Source: JAKANT01 sp035502095 (GTDB lineage: Bacteria > Pseudomonadota > Gammaproteobacteria > Burkholderiales > Burkholderiaceae_F). From it: 64,000 nt of DNA. Of this stretch, positions 51,878 to 62,002 are shown in pieces. The DNA lies in assembly GCA_035502095.1 (NCBI GenBank), contig DATJUX010000043.1, positions 62,001 through 126,000 on the forward strand, in the 5' to 3' direction. Each line of letters begins with the position of its first letter. Positions within the stretch are counted from its first letter, which is position 1. The notes under the pieces are model-generated. The model worked only from the letters and a program-made list of their open reading frames with translations. It searched no databases and was not told the origin of the DNA. A program made the position numbers and the translations under genes.

Positions 51878-52837
51878 ATGGTAGTGCGCGAGTTCCCCGA
51901 CTTCCTGACGCGGCCTCACCGCAGTGCGGAGGACTCGCAGCGGCGCGACGCATTCTTCGCGCGCTGGCAGGTCGAGAACGTCATCATCGGTGCGCGCGTG
52001 CGGTACCCGCGGTTCGGGCCGTTCACGCACCGGCTGTCGATCAAGGCAGCGTGGAACGGGCGCGAACATTATTACGTCGGCGATCGCCGGATAGCGGTCG
52101 ACGACGACACGTATCTGATCCTCAACGAAGGCCGGTCCTACGCAAGCGGGGTGCACGAGCGCGCGCCGGTCGATACGTTCAGCGTCTTCTTCCGCGCCGG
52201 GCTGCCCGACGAGGTGTATGAAGGCCTGACGACGCCGGTTGCGCGCGCACTCGAAGACGGCACCGAGCCGTTCCGCCGCTGCCCGCAGTTCGCCGAGCAC
52301 CTGCGCCCGCACGATACGACCGTCACGCCGCTCGTGCACGAGATCCTCCGCCTCGTGCGCGCGGGCGTCGACGACGAGATGCTGTACGAACAGCACCTCG
52401 TGCGGCTGCTCGAACGGATGGTGCGCGCCGAGCGCGACCTGCGCCGGGGCGCCGACGGCTTCGAGGCGGCGCGCAGCGCCACCCGCGCCGAGCTGCACCG
52501 GCGCGTGATGCTGGCGACCGACTTCATCCACTCCAACTACACGCGGCCGATCGTGCTGGACGATATCGCCGCCGCCGCGCGCCTTTCGAAGTACTACCTG
52601 GTGCGCCTGTTTTCCGAAGTGCACGGGCTCGCGCCGCACGGCTTCCTGCTGCGCAAGCGCGTGGGCGCCGCGCGGCGGCTGCTGACCGGCAGCGCGATGG
52701 ATGTCAACGAGATCGCGGAGACGACCGGGCTGGGCAGCCGCTGGTCGCTGTATCGCCAGCTGCGCAAGCAGCTCGGCGTCAATGCGCAGGGATTGCGCGG
52801 CCGGGGCGGCCACGGGCAAACGAGGGCAAGTCAATGA
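51878..52837 (+). CDS. AraC-family transcriptional regulator
   Basis: This 319-residue regulator from ATG 51878 (MVVREFPDFLTRP) has an N-terminal sensor half (HRLSIKAAWNGREHYYVGDRRI; DTYLILNEGRSYAS; VDTFSVFFRAGLP). The C-terminal AraC DNA-binding domain shows VLDDIAAAARLSKYYLVRLFSEVHGLAPHGFLLRKRV and AMDVNEIAETTGLGSRWSLYRQLRKQLG. The second helix-turn-helix is divergent. It overlaps the winged-helix regulator gene by 4 bases (ATGA), so they are translated together. Confidence 0.9.
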   Translation: MVVREFPDFLTRPHRSAEDSQRRDAFFARWQVENVIIGARVRYPRFGPFTHRLSIKAAWNGREHYYVGDRRIAVDDDTYLILNEGRSYASGVHERAPVDTFSVFFRAGLPDEVYEGLTTPVARALEDGTEPFRRCPQFAEHLRPHDTTVTPLVHEILRLVRAGVDDEMLYEQHLVRLLERMVRAERDLRRGADGFEAARSATRAELHRRVMLATDFIHSNYTRPIVLDDIAAAARLSKYYLVRLFSEVHGLAPHGFLLRKRVGAARRLLTGSAMDVNEIAETTGLGSRWSLYRQLRKQLGVNAQGLRGRGGHGQTRASQ

Positions 52838-53622
52838 CGCAGGCCGAAACACCGGTGTTCCTGTTCGTCGCGCGCGACGGCGGCGCGCTGCTCGCCCCGG
52901 TGCGCCAGGCCCTGGCCGCGCAAGGCGCCGAATCGCTGGTGGTCGATCGGATCGACCACGCGTGCCGGCTGCTGCTCGTGCGCGACGTGGCCGCGGTACT
53001 GCTCGACACCGAGGGTTTCGGCAAGGCCTATGTGACCATGTTGAGCGAGCTGGTCGCCGCGGCGCGCGCACCGGTGATCCTGCTCGGCGCGGAGTGCGAG
53101 GAGGTCGACCAGATCATCGGCATCGAGCTCGGGGCGGCCGACTTCCTGCCGCGCACGTCGACGCCGCGGCTCGTGCTCGCGAAGCTGAACCGGCTGTTCG
53201 CGGCGCGCTCGGCCGCCGCCGAAGCGATGCTGGTCACGGTCGGTCCGCTGCAGCTCGACCGCGCCACCCGCGGGGTCCGCGTGGGCAACGTGCTGCTGAT
53301 GCTGACCGGCCGCGAGTTCGACCTGCTGCTTCTGCTGGCGCAGTCGCCCGGCCGGCCGCTCGATCGCGCCACCATCAGCCTGCGCCTGCACGGGCGCGAC
53401 ACCGACGACGGACGCGGCATCGACATCGCCGTATCGCGCATCCGGCGCAAGCTCGCGGCCGCGGGAGTCGCGGCGGTGCGCATCGCCACCCTGTACGGCC
53501 GTGGCTACATGCTGCAGATCGAACGCCTGCCGAGCGCGAGCGCGCGGACGCCGGCGCAGGTCTGCGGCGTCGGTCCGAACGGCCGGCACGCCGAGCCGGT
53601 CGTCGCCGTTCACGGAGCGTAG
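52834..53622 (+). CDS. OmpR-type winged-helix regulator with degenerate receiver
   Basis: This 262-residue protein has a receiver-like fold lacking the acidic pair (VFLFVARDGGALL) and with Arg for the conserved Lys (ADFLPRTSTP); an Asp remains near 58 (VLLDTEGFG). The winged helix is intact: LTGREFDLLLLLAQSPGRPLDRATI; GRGIDIAVSRIRRKL; IATLYGRGYMLQI. A short tail follows. Classical phosphorylation is therefore unlikely. It is coupled to the AraC gene. Confidence 0.85.
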   Translation: MTQAETPVFLFVARDGGALLAPVRQALAAQGAESLVVDRIDHACRLLLVRDVAAVLLDTEGFGKAYVTMLSELVAAARAPVILLGAECEEVDQIIGIELGAADFLPRTSTPRLVLAKLNRLFAARSAAAEAMLVTVGPLQLDRATRGVRVGNVLLMLTGREFDLLLLLAQSPGRPLDRATISLRLHGRDTDDGRGIDIAVSRIRRKLAAAGVAAVRIATLYGRGYMLQIERLPSASARTPAQVCGVGPNGRHAEPVVAVHGA

Positions 53623-53672
53623 CCAGGGCGCATGGCGTTCGGCACGAGGCGTCGCGCCACGCGCGCGCGAGC

Positions 53673-55130
<1,458 letters not shown>

Positions 55131-55179
55131 GGGGCGAGCTTACCGGCAGGGTCCCCTGGGCCGCGGGAGCGAGGGGTTG

Positions 55180-55800
55180 CTAAAGCACGGGAACGCCGGC
55201 CTGGCGCAGCAGTTGCGCGGTCTCGAAGAGCGGCAGTCCCATCACGCCGGAGTAGCTGCCCTCGAGTCGCTGCACGAACACCGCCGCCAGCCCCTGGATT
55301 GCATAACCGCCCGCCTTGTCCAGCGGCTCGTTGCTGGCGCAGTACTGCGCGATCTGGGTTTCGGTCAGCGTGCAGAAGGTGACATGCGAGACCGAGGTCT
55401 GAGTGAGAAGCCGCAGCGCATTGCCGCTGCCCATGGTCACCACCACGCAGGTGCGCACCTCGTGCGTGCGGCCCGAGAGGCGGCGCAGGAATTCCGCGGC
55501 GCGGGTCGGATTGCCGGGCTTGTCGAGGGTCTCGTCGTCGAGGACCACCACGGTGTCGGCCGTGAGCACCGGCTTGCCGAACATCGAACGCAGGGATACC
55601 GCGCGCGCCGCGGCGTGGGCCTTTTCCCGCGCGATGCGCTCCACGTAGGCCGACGGTGGTTCGCCCAGCTGGCGCGCTTCGTCGATGTCGGCGCCGCGCG
55701 GCTGCGTGAGGCGCAGCATCAGCGGCTCGAACTTGACGCCGATCTGCTTGAGCAGCTCGCGCCTGCGCGGGCTGCGCGACGCGAGGTAGACGTCGGTCAT
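55180..55800 (-). CDS. maf: Maf-family nucleoside triphosphate pyrophosphatase
   Basis: This 206-residue house-cleaning NTP pyrophosphatase shows VYLASRSPRRRELLKQIGVKF, YVERIAREKAHAAA, VLTADTVVVLDDETLDKP and DKAGGYAIQGLAAVFVQRLEGSYSGVMGLPL. These are the Maf substrate and metal residues. It starts at ATG 55800, and the 38-base gap to rlmH suggests co-transcription. Confidence 0.96.
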   Translation of the reverse strand: MTDVYLASRSPRRRELLKQIGVKFEPLMLRLTQPRGADIDEARQLGEPPSAYVERIAREKAHAAARAVSLRSMFGKPVLTADTVVVLDDETLDKPGNPTRAAEFLRRLSGRTHEVRTCVVVTMGSGNALRLLTQTSVSHVTFCTLTETQIAQYCASNEPLDKAGGYAIQGLAAVFVQRLEGSYSGVMGLPLFETAQLLRQAGVPVL

Positions 55801-55837
55801 GCCCGGATCCTCGCAGCAGGGGTGCGGTTCGATGTCA

Positions 55838-56305
55838 TCAGGCGCGATGGTAAGGGTGATGGGCGAGAATGCTCCAGACCCGGTACAGCTGCTCGGCCAA
55901 CAGGACTCGCGCAAGCGCGTGCGGCAGGGTCAGGGAGGACAGCCGCAGGCGGAGCGTCGCGGCGCGCTTCAACTCGGGGTCCAGACCGTCCGGACCGCCG
56001 ATGAGGAAGGCAACGCGTTCGGATGCATCGCGCCATTTTTGCAGCTGTTGCGCGAACCGGACCGTCGTCCAGTCCTTGCCGAGTTCGTCGAGGGCAACGA
56101 CGACGGTTCCCGGCGCAATGGCCGCCTGCAGGCGCTGCGCCTCGGCGGCCAGCGTCTTTCCGATGGCCTGGCCGCTGCGGCCTTCGCTTCTAACCTCCAG
56201 CAGGCGCACCTCGAAGTCGGACGGAAAGCGAGCGAGGTAGTCCGCCACGGCGTCGTCGACCCACGCCGGCTGGCGCTGGCCGACGGCGACGATGGTGAGC
56301 TTCAT
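55838..56305 (-). CDS. rlmH: 23S rRNA pseudouridine-1915 N3-methyltransferase RlmH
   Basis: This 155-residue SPOUT methyltransferase methylates pseudouridine 1915 of 23S rRNA. Marks are VGQRQPAWVDDAVADYLARFP, VVALDELGKDWTTVRFA, VAFLIGGPDGLDPELK (SAM knot) and LPHALARVLLAEQLYRVWSILAHHPYH. It is 6 bases after rsfS. Length and sequence are normal. Confidence 0.97.
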   Translation of the reverse strand: MKLTIVAVGQRQPAWVDDAVADYLARFPSDFEVRLLEVRSEGRSGQAIGKTLAAEAQRLQAAIAPGTVVVALDELGKDWTTVRFAQQLQKWRDASERVAFLIGGPDGLDPELKRAATLRLRLSSLTLPHALARVLLAEQLYRVWSILAHHPYHRA

Positions 56306-56311
56306 ATCCGC

Positions 56312-56875
56312 TTAAACGGTGCGCGCTCTCTTGCGCGCGGCAGCCCTCTTTGCCGGCCCCTTGGCCGGGGTCGACCGCCGCGCTTGCTGGGCTGTGCTGC
56401 GCTTGCGCGCCGGGGCTGCCGTGCGCTTGCGCGCACGCTGCGACTCGCGCGTCGTTTTGGCGGCTGGCCGAGGCTGCACGGGCGGAGGCGCATCGCTCGA
56501 CGCGTGCGCGACGATGCGCTTGGCGCCGGAATCGCCCAGCTTCATCTTGACCGGCTTGCCGCCCCAGATCTCCTCGAGGCCGTAGTAGTCGCGGATGGCG
56601 GGTTGCATCACGTGCACGACCAGATCGCCGAGATCGACCAGCACCCAGTCGCCGGCGTCGGCGCCTTCGACGCTTACCACGTGTCCGCCAGCTTCTTTCA
56701 CCTGCTGCGCCACCCGGTAGGCGAGCGCGCGTGTCTGCCGGTTCGACGTTCCGCTTGCCAGCACGACCCGATCGAACATGTCGGAGAGCCCGATCGTGTT
56801 GAACACCTTGATGTTCTGGGCCTTGACGTCCTCGAGCGCATCGACGACGACACGCTGCAGCTTTCTGATATCCAT
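56312..56875 (-). CDS. rsfS: ribosome silencing factor RsfS with basic tail
   Basis: RsfS binds ribosomal protein L14 and prevents 30S-50S joining under starvation. The 187 residues include the full core (about 1-120): MDIRKLQRVVVDALEDVKAQNI, MFDRVVLASGTSNRQTRALA, GDWVLVDLGDLVVHVMQPAIRDYYGLEEIWG. The core is followed by a Lys/Arg/Ala/Pro/Thr-rich tail of about 60 residues (KKRTAAPARKRS-like units) not needed for the fold. Such tails occur in some Burkholderiales RsfS proteins and may bind RNA. ATG 56875 is 4 bases after nadD. Confidence 0.95.
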   Translation of the reverse strand: MDIRKLQRVVVDALEDVKAQNIKVFNTIGLSDMFDRVVLASGTSNRQTRALAYRVAQQVKEAGGHVVSVEGADAGDWVLVDLGDLVVHVMQPAIRDYYGLEEIWGGKPVKMKLGDSGAKRIVAHASSDAPPPVQPRPAAKTTRESQRARKRTAAPARKRSTAQQARRSTPAKGPAKRAAARKRARTV

Positions 56876-56879
56876 CCGG

Positions 56880-57530
56880 TCAGGTGTAAAGGCGATGCGC
56901 CCGAATATAGTCCAGCACCGCCGCCGGGATGATCCGGGCCAACCGCACCTCGCCGGCCGGTGTCTGCGCGGCGCGCAGAAGCGCCCGCACCTCGGTCGCC
57001 GAGACATCGTGCGGCACCATGTCGATCTCGACGACGTGACCGCACGCATCGGCATGGACTGCCTCCAGGCGGGCCCAGTGCTCGTTGTAGAACGCCTGCA
57101 GCGGATAGCTCAGCACCAGCACGGCGTCGTTGCGGCGCGCGACACCGAGATGGGCGAGGTGCAGGATCGATTGCCAGTCGCGCCACGTATCGAAGCCCTC
57201 CATCTGGTCGGCGCCGATGACGAGTACCAGCGGCGTGCCGGCCCCGACGCGCGCGCGCAGCTCGCGCAGGGTATCGATGGTGTAGCTCGGCCCGCTGCGT
57301 TCGAGCTCGCAACGATCGACGCTCATGCGCGAGTCGCCCGCGATGGCAAGCTCGAGCATGCGCGCGCGATGCCGGCCGTCCGTGATGTCGCCCTTTTGCC
57401 ATGGATGGCCCGCGGGGACGAGAAGCAGCTGCGAGAGCTGAAGACGTTCGCAGGCCGCGCGCGCGAGCGCGAGATGCCCGTTGTGAACGGGATCAAACGT
57501 GCCGCCGAGAACGCCGATGGGGGAGGGCAT
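56880..57530 (-). CDS. nadD: nicotinate-nucleotide adenylyltransferase NadD
   Basis: This 216-residue enzyme forms deamido-NAD from NaMN and ATP. It shows the nucleotidyltransferase signature IGVLGGTFDPVHNGHLALAR at the start, LLVPAGHPWQKGDIT, VLVIGADQMEGFDTW and DVSATEVRALLRA near the end (the ISSTxIR motif, here VSATEVR). It is first of a tight nadD-rsfS-rlmH group and lies 93 bases after hemF, with a GCGGAT element between. Confidence 0.97.
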   Translation of the reverse strand: MPSPIGVLGGTFDPVHNGHLALARAACERLQLSQLLLVPAGHPWQKGDITDGRHRARMLELAIAGDSRMSVDRCELERSGPSYTIDTLRELRARVGAGTPLVLVIGADQMEGFDTWRDWQSILHLAHLGVARRNDAVLVLSYPLQAFYNEHWARLEAVHADACGHVVEIDMVPHDVSATEVRALLRAAQTPAGEVRLARIIPAAVLDYIRAHRLYT

Positions 57531-57547
57531 GGAGTGGATCGAAAGGG

Positions 57548-57618
57548 ACGCGGCTCAACGCGGGTTGGCGCGGATGGTTCTCCGGGGCTTCCTGTTGGAT
57601 CCGCGTAAATCCGCGTCG
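57548..57618. repeat. GCGGAT palindromic element, full copy
   Basis: Left arm units ACGCGGCTCAACGCGGG and GCGCGGAT are followed after 20 bases by GGATCCGCGTAAATCCGCGTC in inverse orientation. The element fills the hemF-nadD gap. Confidence 0.6.
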
Positions 57619-57623
57619 AGAAC

Positions 57624-58571
57624 TCAGACCCAGTCGCGCGGCGGGAGGAAGTCCGTATACAGCTTTGCTTCGGGCGAACCAGGCGCCGGATGCCAGTCGT
57701 AGCGCCACGTCACGCCGGGCGGAAGCGACATCAGGATCGACTCCGCACGGCCGCCGGATTGCAGCCCGAACAGCGTGCCGCGGTCGTAGACTAGGTTGAA
57801 TTCGACGTAGCGCCCGCGGCGGTAGGCCTGGAAATCGCGCTCGCGCTGCCCGAACGGCCGCGCGAGGTTGCGTTCGACGATGGGCACATAGGCGCCGAGA
57901 AACGTATCGCCGACAGCGCGCGTCAACGCGAAGCTGCGGTCGAAGCCCAGCTCGTTGAAGTCGTCGAAGAACACGCCGCCGATGCCGCGCGCTTCGTCCC
58001 GATGGCGGAGGAAGAAATATTCGTCGCACCACTTCTTGAAGCGCGGGTGATAGGTCGGCCCGAACGGCGCCAGCGCGTCGCGGCAGGCCGCGTGGAAGTG
58101 ACGCACATCGTCTGCTTCCGCGTAATACGGTGTGAGATCCATCCCGCCGCCGAACCACCAGACGGGCGCCCGCCCGGACCCATCGTCCGCGTCGCGGGCC
58201 ACCAAGAAGCGCACGTTCATGTGCACGGTCGGCACGTACGGATTGCACGGATGGAGCACCAGCGAAACGCCCATCGCCTCGAACCCGCGTCCGGCAAGCT
58301 CGGGCCGCTGCGCGGAGGCCGACGGCGGAAGCTGGCGCCCCACCACGTGCGAGAAGCCGACGCCGCCGCGTTCCAGGAACTCGGAGCCTTCGACGATGCA
58401 GGTCAGCCCGCCGCCACCGAGCGGCGCATCGGCGGGCTTTTCCCAGGTGTCGCGCAGGAACGCGCGCGCGGCAAGCGTTTCGAGGCGCGCCACGATGCGC
58501 TGCTGCAGGCCGAGCAGGTACTCGCGCACGGCCTGGGAATCGATGAATTCACCTGCGCGCGCGGCGCTCAT
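57624..58571 (-). CDS. hemF: oxygen-dependent coproporphyrinogen III oxidase
   Basis: This 315-residue heme-biosynthesis enzyme decarboxylates coproporphyrinogen III using oxygen. It shows FSHVVGRQLPPSASAQRPELAG, MGVSLVLHPCNPYVPTVHMNVRF, WWFGGGMDLTPYY, YHPRFKKWCDEYFFLRHRDEARGIGGVFFDD and GRYVEFNLVYDRGTLFGLQ, the full family set. Its ATG 58571 overlaps the S9 peptidase stop by 4 bases, an unusual coupling. It indicates aerobic growth. Confidence 0.98.
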   Translation of the reverse strand: MSAARAGEFIDSQAVREYLLGLQQRIVARLETLAARAFLRDTWEKPADAPLGGGGLTCIVEGSEFLERGGVGFSHVVGRQLPPSASAQRPELAGRGFEAMGVSLVLHPCNPYVPTVHMNVRFLVARDADDGSGRAPVWWFGGGMDLTPYYAEADDVRHFHAACRDALAPFGPTYHPRFKKWCDEYFFLRHRDEARGIGGVFFDDFNELGFDRSFALTRAVGDTFLGAYVPIVERNLARPFGQRERDFQAYRRGRYVEFNLVYDRGTLFGLQSGGRAESILMSLPPGVTWRYDWHPAPGSPEAKLYTDFLPPRDWV

Positions 58572-60565
58572 CCGAGATGCTTCCGCACGAAATCGAGCAC
58601 GTGCGAGTACCACGCGACGATGTTGTTGGGCTTGAGAATCCAGTGATTCTCGTCGGGGAAGATCAGCAGTTCGCTCGGCACGCCCTGGTACTGCAGCGCC
58701 TCGAACAGCATCAGCGCTTCGCCGACCGGGCAGCGGTAGTCGAGCTCGCCATGGATGATCAACGCGGGCGACTTCCAGCGCGTGATGTACTTCCAGGGCG
58801 AGTAGCGGTCGAAGCGTTCCGGATTCGTGTAGGGGTTCTCGCCGCCCATCTCGAGGTACCACCAGCCCGGATGATCGGTGACGCCGGTGAAGGTCGACAA
58901 ACCGACGATGCTCGCGTGCGTGATCAGGCACTTGAAGCGGTCGGTCTGGGTGCCGATCCAGTTGGTCATGTAGCCGCCGAAGCTGCCGCCCATCGCCATC
59001 ATGCGCAAGGCGTCGACGTCGGGCCGCCGTGCAAGCGCGTCGGTCACCGCCATCAGGTCCTCGAAGCACTGGGCGCCCCACGTATTGCCCCACACGCCGT
59101 CGACGAACTTCTGGCCGTACCCGGTCGAGCCACGCGGGTTCGCCTGCACGACGACGTATCCCTGCGCGACCGCGAGCAGCGGATTCCAGCGCCAGTGCCA
59201 GCCGTCGGCACTCATGCCGACCGGGCCGCCATGGATCCACAACAGCATCGGCAGCCTGCCCTTCGCTCCCTTCGGGCGAGTGATGAGGCTCTGGATGGGC
59301 ACGCCATCGGTCGACGCGACCGTGAACCGTTCGACCTCGGCCCACTCGCTTGCCGGTGCATGACCCGACAGGCGCGCGAGCGGCCGCGGCGTGCTCCCCG
59401 GCTGGGCGTCGATCACGTAGCACTCGGGCGCATCGAGCAGGCTCGAGCGCACGCACGCGAGGCGTCCGTCGGCAAGCAGTGCGAGCTGCGCATGCGTACC
59501 GGCGCTCGCCGTGCTGGTCACGCGTTCGACCGTGTGCGTCGCCAGTTCGATCATGAAGATCGGGACATCGCCATGATCATCCGCGGTGACGAACAATCGC
59601 CTGCCGTCGGCGCTCCACGCCTCGGGCGCCGCCCAGCGGTCCCACGCCGTGGCGACGTCCTTCATCGCGCCGTTGGCGACGTCGAGCACCGACAGCATCG
59701 AACGCACGCCCTTCGCGGAGCGCAGTTCGCGTACGGCGGCGAGCGTCCTGCCATCGTGCGAGAAGCGCAACGTGCCGAACGCGGTGGCATCCGCATGCGC
59801 CAGCACCTTGCTGGTCGAGGCCGCCAGCTCGAAGAGCAGGATCGAGATGTCGTGCACGCGATCCTTGCCGATGGTCCTGCGCGTCACGGCCGCATGGCGG
59901 CCGTCGTCGCTCACCGCGAGCTCGGGCTCGATCGCGAATTCGTTCGTGGCCTGCGGCGTCAGATCGACCCGGTCGCGGCCGTTCTCGTTGCACACGAGCA
60001 CGTGGACACTCGCGCGATCCGGGTTCTGGTGCAGCCAGTGATCCCAGTGGCGCACCGGCTGGCGGACGAAGTGGCGCGCGCTCGGCCCTTCTTTCGCCTG
60101 CCGGGTGGCCGTCTCCCGTTGTTTCTCGAACGGCACCTGCGGCAGGACCGGCGCAAGCATGACCAGGCGATCGGCGCGCGCCGCGAACGCGAAGGCGTCG
60201 ACACCGAGCGGCTCGTCGGTGAGTTGGTGCGGCTCGCCACCCTCGGCCGGCAGGAGCCACACCTGCATCCGTTTTTCGGCCTCCTCGTCGGGCTTCAGCT
60301 CGTTCGGCCGCCGGTTCGAAAGAAAGCCCAGCGCGCCGTCGCGCCGGAAGCACGGCGCGGTCTCGCGCGAGTCGCCGCGCGTCAGCTGGACCGCCGCCCC
60401 GCCATCGGTCGGCACGCGCCAGAGATCGGAGACGTATTTGGCGCCTTCCAGGTCGAGGCGCTGCACGGCGACCGCCAGCCAGCGCCCGTCGGGCGATGCG
60501 GCGATTGCGGTGACGCGTTTCAGCGCGATGTGCTGATCGGCGGAATACGGCGGAGCGGCGGCCAT
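58568..60565 (-). CDS. S9-family prolyl oligopeptidase-like serine peptidase
   Basis: This 665-residue protein has an N-terminal beta-propeller (about 1-400, repeated VAVSDDGRHAAV-like strands) and a C-terminal alpha/beta hydrolase. Nucleophile Ser is at about 528 (MGGSFGGYMTNW), Asp about 609 (HGELDYRCP) and His about 641 (PDENHWI). This is the acylaminoacyl-peptidase/DPP type. No signal peptide is present from ATG 60565 (MAAAPPYSADQH), suggesting a cytoplasmic enzyme. It is translationally linked to hemF downstream; no functional link is known. Confidence 0.94.
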   Translation of the reverse strand: MAAAPPYSADQHIALKRVTAIAASPDGRWLAVAVQRLDLEGAKYVSDLWRVPTDGGAAVQLTRGDSRETAPCFRRDGALGFLSNRRPNELKPDEEAEKRMQVWLLPAEGGEPHQLTDEPLGVDAFAFAARADRLVMLAPVLPQVPFEKQRETATRQAKEGPSARHFVRQPVRHWDHWLHQNPDRASVHVLVCNENGRDRVDLTPQATNEFAIEPELAVSDDGRHAAVTRRTIGKDRVHDISILLFELAASTSKVLAHADATAFGTLRFSHDGRTLAAVRELRSAKGVRSMLSVLDVANGAMKDVATAWDRWAAPEAWSADGRRLFVTADDHGDVPIFMIELATHTVERVTSTASAGTHAQLALLADGRLACVRSSLLDAPECYVIDAQPGSTPRPLARLSGHAPASEWAEVERFTVASTDGVPIQSLITRPKGAKGRLPMLLWIHGGPVGMSADGWHWRWNPLLAVAQGYVVVQANPRGSTGYGQKFVDGVWGNTWGAQCFEDLMAVTDALARRPDVDALRMMAMGGSFGGYMTNWIGTQTDRFKCLITHASIVGLSTFTGVTDHPGWWYLEMGGENPYTNPERFDRYSPWKYITRWKSPALIIHGELDYRCPVGEALMLFEALQYQGVPSELLIFPDENHWILKPNNIVAWYSHVLDFVRKHLG

Positions 60566-60709
60566 GGGTAGACGTCGGATTTCGGGTGGTTCGGATGCGT
60601 TGCCCGCGGTTTCGGGCGCGACCTGTGTTCCCCGCGGGCCTGCCTGACCGCATCGATTATCCCGCACCGCTGCAGCCGGTCGTACCGCGGGCGGCACGCG
60701 GTCGCTGGT

Positions 60710-62002
60710 TCAGCCGCGCGGCTTCAGCGCGTGGTGACCGATGTCGTGCCGGTACTGCATGCCGTCGAAGTGCGTCTGCGCAATCGCGTCGTAGGCCCGC
60801 TTCTGCGCCGTGCGCACGCCGTCGCCGAGTGCGGTCACGCACAGCACCCGGCCTCCGGTCGTGAGCAGGCGGCCGCCTTCGAGGCTGCTGCCGGCGTGGA
60901 AGGTCATGCACTCGCTCGTGTCGGCCGCGAGCGCGGTGATCTCGTCGCCGCTGCGCGGTGCCTCCGGGTAACCGTGCGCGGCGAGCACGACGCCCAGGGC
61001 AGTACGTCGGTCCCACTCCGCTTCGATCTGGTCGAGGCGGCCCTGCAACGCGTGGTCGAGCAGCTCGGCGAGATCGGTCTTCAGCCGCATCATGATGGGC
61101 TGCGTCTCCGGATCACCGAGCCGGCAGTTGAACTCGAGCGTGTGTACGGACGGCAGCGTGCCCGACCCGGCGCCGGCCCCGATCATCAGGCCGGCGTACA
61201 GGAACCCGACATACGGCACGCCATCGCTCGCCATGCCGTTGACGGCGGGCAGGATGATCTCGCGCATCACCTTGGCATGCAGCTGCGGCGTCACGACGGG
61301 GGCGGGCGAATATGCGCCCATGCCGCCGGTGTTCGGACCGGCATCGCCGTCGCGCAACCGCTTGTGATCCTGGCTGGTGGCAAGGGCGAGCACGTTGCGC
61401 CCGTCGCTCATCACGATGAAGCTCGCTTCTTCGCCGGCAAGGAAGTCCTCGATCACGACGCGCGCACCGGCGCCGCCCAGCCGGTTGTCGAGCAGCATCG
61501 CTTCGACGGCCTGCTTGGCTTCGGCCCGGGTCTGCGCGACCACCACGCCCTTGCCGGCGGCCAGTCCGTCGGCCTTGACGACGATCGGCGCATCCTTGCG
61601 GTCGAGATATGCGCGGGCGTCGGCCACCCGGGTGAAGGTCTGGTAACCCGCGGTGGGAATGCCATGCCGTCGCATGAACGACTTGGCGAAATCCTTCGAG
61701 CTTTCGAGCTGCGCCGCGGCGCGGGTCGGACCGAAGATGCGCAGGTTGTGCGTCTGGAACACGTCGACGACGCCCGCCGCGAGCGGCGCTTCCGGCCCGA
61801 CCACGGTCAGGTCGATCGCTTCGCGCGCGGCGAAGGCGGCCAGCTGTTCCGGATCGGTGAACCGGACGTTTTCCAAGCGTCGATCGCGCGCCGTCCCACC
61901 GTTGCCGGGGGCGACGAAGATGCGCGACAGGCGCGGCGATTGGGCGAGCTTCCAGGCGAGCGCGTGCTCGCGCCCGCCGCCGCCGATGACGAGCGCCCTC
62001 AT
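60710..62002 (-). CDS. purD: phosphoribosylamine-glycine ligase PurD
   Basis: This 430-residue ATP-grasp enzyme of de novo purine synthesis shows MRALVIGGGGREHALAWKL, FVAPGNGGTA, VVGPEAPLAAG, the ATP-grasp loop IVVKADGLAAGKGVVVA and NTGGMGAYSPAP. The FNCRLGDPETQP block supplies Mg-binding residues. ATG 62002 overlaps the yebC stop by 4 bases. A 144-base spacer separates it from the S9 peptidase gene. Confidence 0.98.
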   Translation of the reverse strand: MRALVIGGGGREHALAWKLAQSPRLSRIFVAPGNGGTARDRRLENVRFTDPEQLAAFAAREAIDLTVVGPEAPLAAGVVDVFQTHNLRIFGPTRAAAQLESSKDFAKSFMRRHGIPTAGYQTFTRVADARAYLDRKDAPIVVKADGLAAGKGVVVAQTRAEAKQAVEAMLLDNRLGGAGARVVIEDFLAGEEASFIVMSDGRNVLALATSQDHKRLRDGDAGPNTGGMGAYSPAPVVTPQLHAKVMREIILPAVNGMASDGVPYVGFLYAGLMIGAGAGSGTLPSVHTLEFNCRLGDPETQPIMMRLKTDLAELLDHALQGRLDQIEAEWDRRTALGVVLAAHGYPEAPRSGDEITALAADTSECMTFHAGSSLEGGRLLTTGGRVLCVTALGDGVRTAQKRAYDAIAQTHFDGMQYRHDIGHHALKPRG

